A stretch of DNA of 5,937 bases from NCBI GenBank assembly GCA_002404195.1, contig DHJF01000004.1, forward strand, positions 13,916 through 19,852, in the 5' to 3' direction. This DNA is from Candidatus Saccharibacteria bacterium UBA4727 (GTDB taxonomy: Bacteria > Patescibacteriota > Saccharimonadia > Saccharimonadales > Saccharimonadaceae). Below, piece by piece: positions 5,279-5,937 of the stretch. The notes below the pieces were generated by a model. It searched no databases and had not been told where the DNA came from. It saw nothing but the letters and a program-made list of their open reading frames with translations. Both the position numbers and the translations under genes were made by a program. Position 1 is the stretch's first letter; the number at the start of each line of letters is the position of its first letter.

Positions 5279-5937
5279 ATGACAGGACCATTACGACCAC
5301 GAGAATCTGGAGCCGCCGCAATCTTTATTGTGATATTCGCATCATTGCTAATGATTGTCGTCACACTCAGTTTTATTAAACTGATGTTGAGCGATCAGTC
5401 GCAAGCAACCACGAATGATTTATCGCAGAGTGCGTATAACTCAGCTCTCTCCGGGGTAGAGGACGGAAAGCGGTTGCTTCTTTTACAACAATCCTGCAAC
5501 GGTGCGACACCACCACCTCTTGCGACCTGCGCAGCCGCGAATACTGCCATTGCTGCGGGCAACTGTGATACGATTGCCGCCGGTTTAGCGACGGGCGCGG
5601 GCAGTGAATCGGTGGTGGGTACTGCGGCATTAGATCAAGCCTACACCTGTGTCAAAATTACAGCCGATACACTTAGCTATGAAAAACTATTACCAATGGG
5701 CCAATCGCAGGTCATTCCTCTCACCAGCGTGTCGCCATTCGACTCGGTTATCATTAGCTGGTTCTCACAGGATGACATGTCATCGGGCGCTACCGTTAAT
5801 TTTCCAACCGCTGACACTACGACACCACTGCCACCAGCTGATGTCTGGCCAGTAAACGCACCACCAATTGTGCGCGCTCAGTTTATGCAAACAGGTGACA
5901 GCTTTAAGCTGGCCGATCTCGACGCCGCTCGAGGCGC
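5279..5937 (+). CDS. GspK/PilX-like minor pilin, N-terminal part (3' end outside window)
   Basis: The frame from ATG 5279 stays open to the last base, giving 219 complete codons. The N-terminus MTGPLRPRESG is followed by AAAIFIVIFASLLMIVVTLS, a single hydrophobic helix at 12-30, then SDQSQATTNDLSQSAYNSAL and GVEDGKRLLLL, a helix of the PilX_N/GspK style. Leader cleavage after Gly11 would leave Ala at +1 and Phe16 at +5, so the conserved Glu5 is missing, as in GspK proteins that cap the tip. Cysteines at 73, 84, 96 and 124 and a Thr/Pro-rich run near 176-196 (TADTTTPLPPADVWP) are visible. It is the fourth gene of the minor-pilin run, 10 bases after the J-like gene. Type is inferred from helix, missing Glu5 and order. 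The rest of the protein, possibly an adhesive or GspK-like domain, cannot be judged. A non-processed membrane-anchored protein is the alternative. Confidence 0.8.
   Translation, partial: MTGPLRPRESGAAAIFIVIFASLLMIVVTLSFIKLMLSDQSQATTNDLSQSAYNSALSGVEDGKRLLLLQQSCNGATPPPLATCAAANTAIAAGNCDTIAAGLATGAGSESVVGTAALDQAYTCVKITADTLSYEKLLPMGQSQVIPLTSVSPFDSVIISWFSQDDMSSGATVNFPTADTTTPLPPADVWPVNAPPIVRAQFMQTGDSFKLADLDAARG

Noticed and set aside
5649..5855. Short + strand open frame inside the last gene
   Set aside because: It lies in another frame of the K-like minor pilin, has no SD, and its peptide has no recognisable features.
1..5937. Alternative genetic code 25 (TGA as Gly), considered because of the CPR context
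   Set aside because: No in-frame TGA interrupts any gene, and all proteins have normal family lengths under the standard bacterial code.
3211..5937. Type II secretion system instead of type IV pilus
   Set aside because: The H-I-J-K order alone fits both, but PilT next to PilC points to a retractile pilus; no GspD, GspL or GspM is seen.

Overview
The window is a type IV pilus (T4P) locus read entirely on the + strand, with no mobile element, RNA gene or CRISPR array visible. Base composition is near 50% GC. The pilin sequence style, especially the RDTQRKNDIGR stretch after the hydrophobic helix and the ESGAAAIF-type last protein, together with the gene set and the mix of leaderless-looking and Shine-Dalgarno (SD) starts, suggests a Candidate Phyla Radiation / Patescibacteria genome, most likely Saccharibacteria (TM7). 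That placement is by memory of family style and was not tested by a search.

Layout: (1) 1-420, the 3' end of pilT (retraction ATPase), then pilC at 423-1634 (inner-membrane platform). (2) An 84-base gap holding a candidate internal promoter, an inverted repeat and a strong SD, then the probable major pilin gene at 1719-2201, closed by a clear intrinsic terminator at 2226-2251. (3) pilD (prepilin peptidase) at 2285-3163, with its own promoter placed so that transcription should begin at or next to the ATG. (4) A second promoter with a perfect extended -10 at 3194-3202, again only a few bases from the start codon, drives a tightly packed run of four pilin-like genes at 3211-5937. By order and N-terminal features these resemble the minor pilins GspH/FimU, GspI/PilV, GspJ/PilW and GspK/PilX. 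The last is cut by the window edge and lacks the usual Glu5.

How they work together: PilD cuts the leader peptides of the major pilin and the minor pilins. The H-I-J-K-like proteins probably form the priming tip complex. PilC anchors the assembly, an extension ATPase (PilB, presumably upstream and not seen) adds pilins, and PilT removes them for retraction. In a Saccharibacterium such pili would plausibly serve twitching or host attachment.

The most interesting points are the two leaderless-type promoters, the inverted repeat over the -10 of a candidate pilin promoter, and a compact minor-pilin tip cassette in which every exported protein has an even number of cysteines. I see no unknown enzyme system here; the novelty is in regulation and in the divergent minor pilins.
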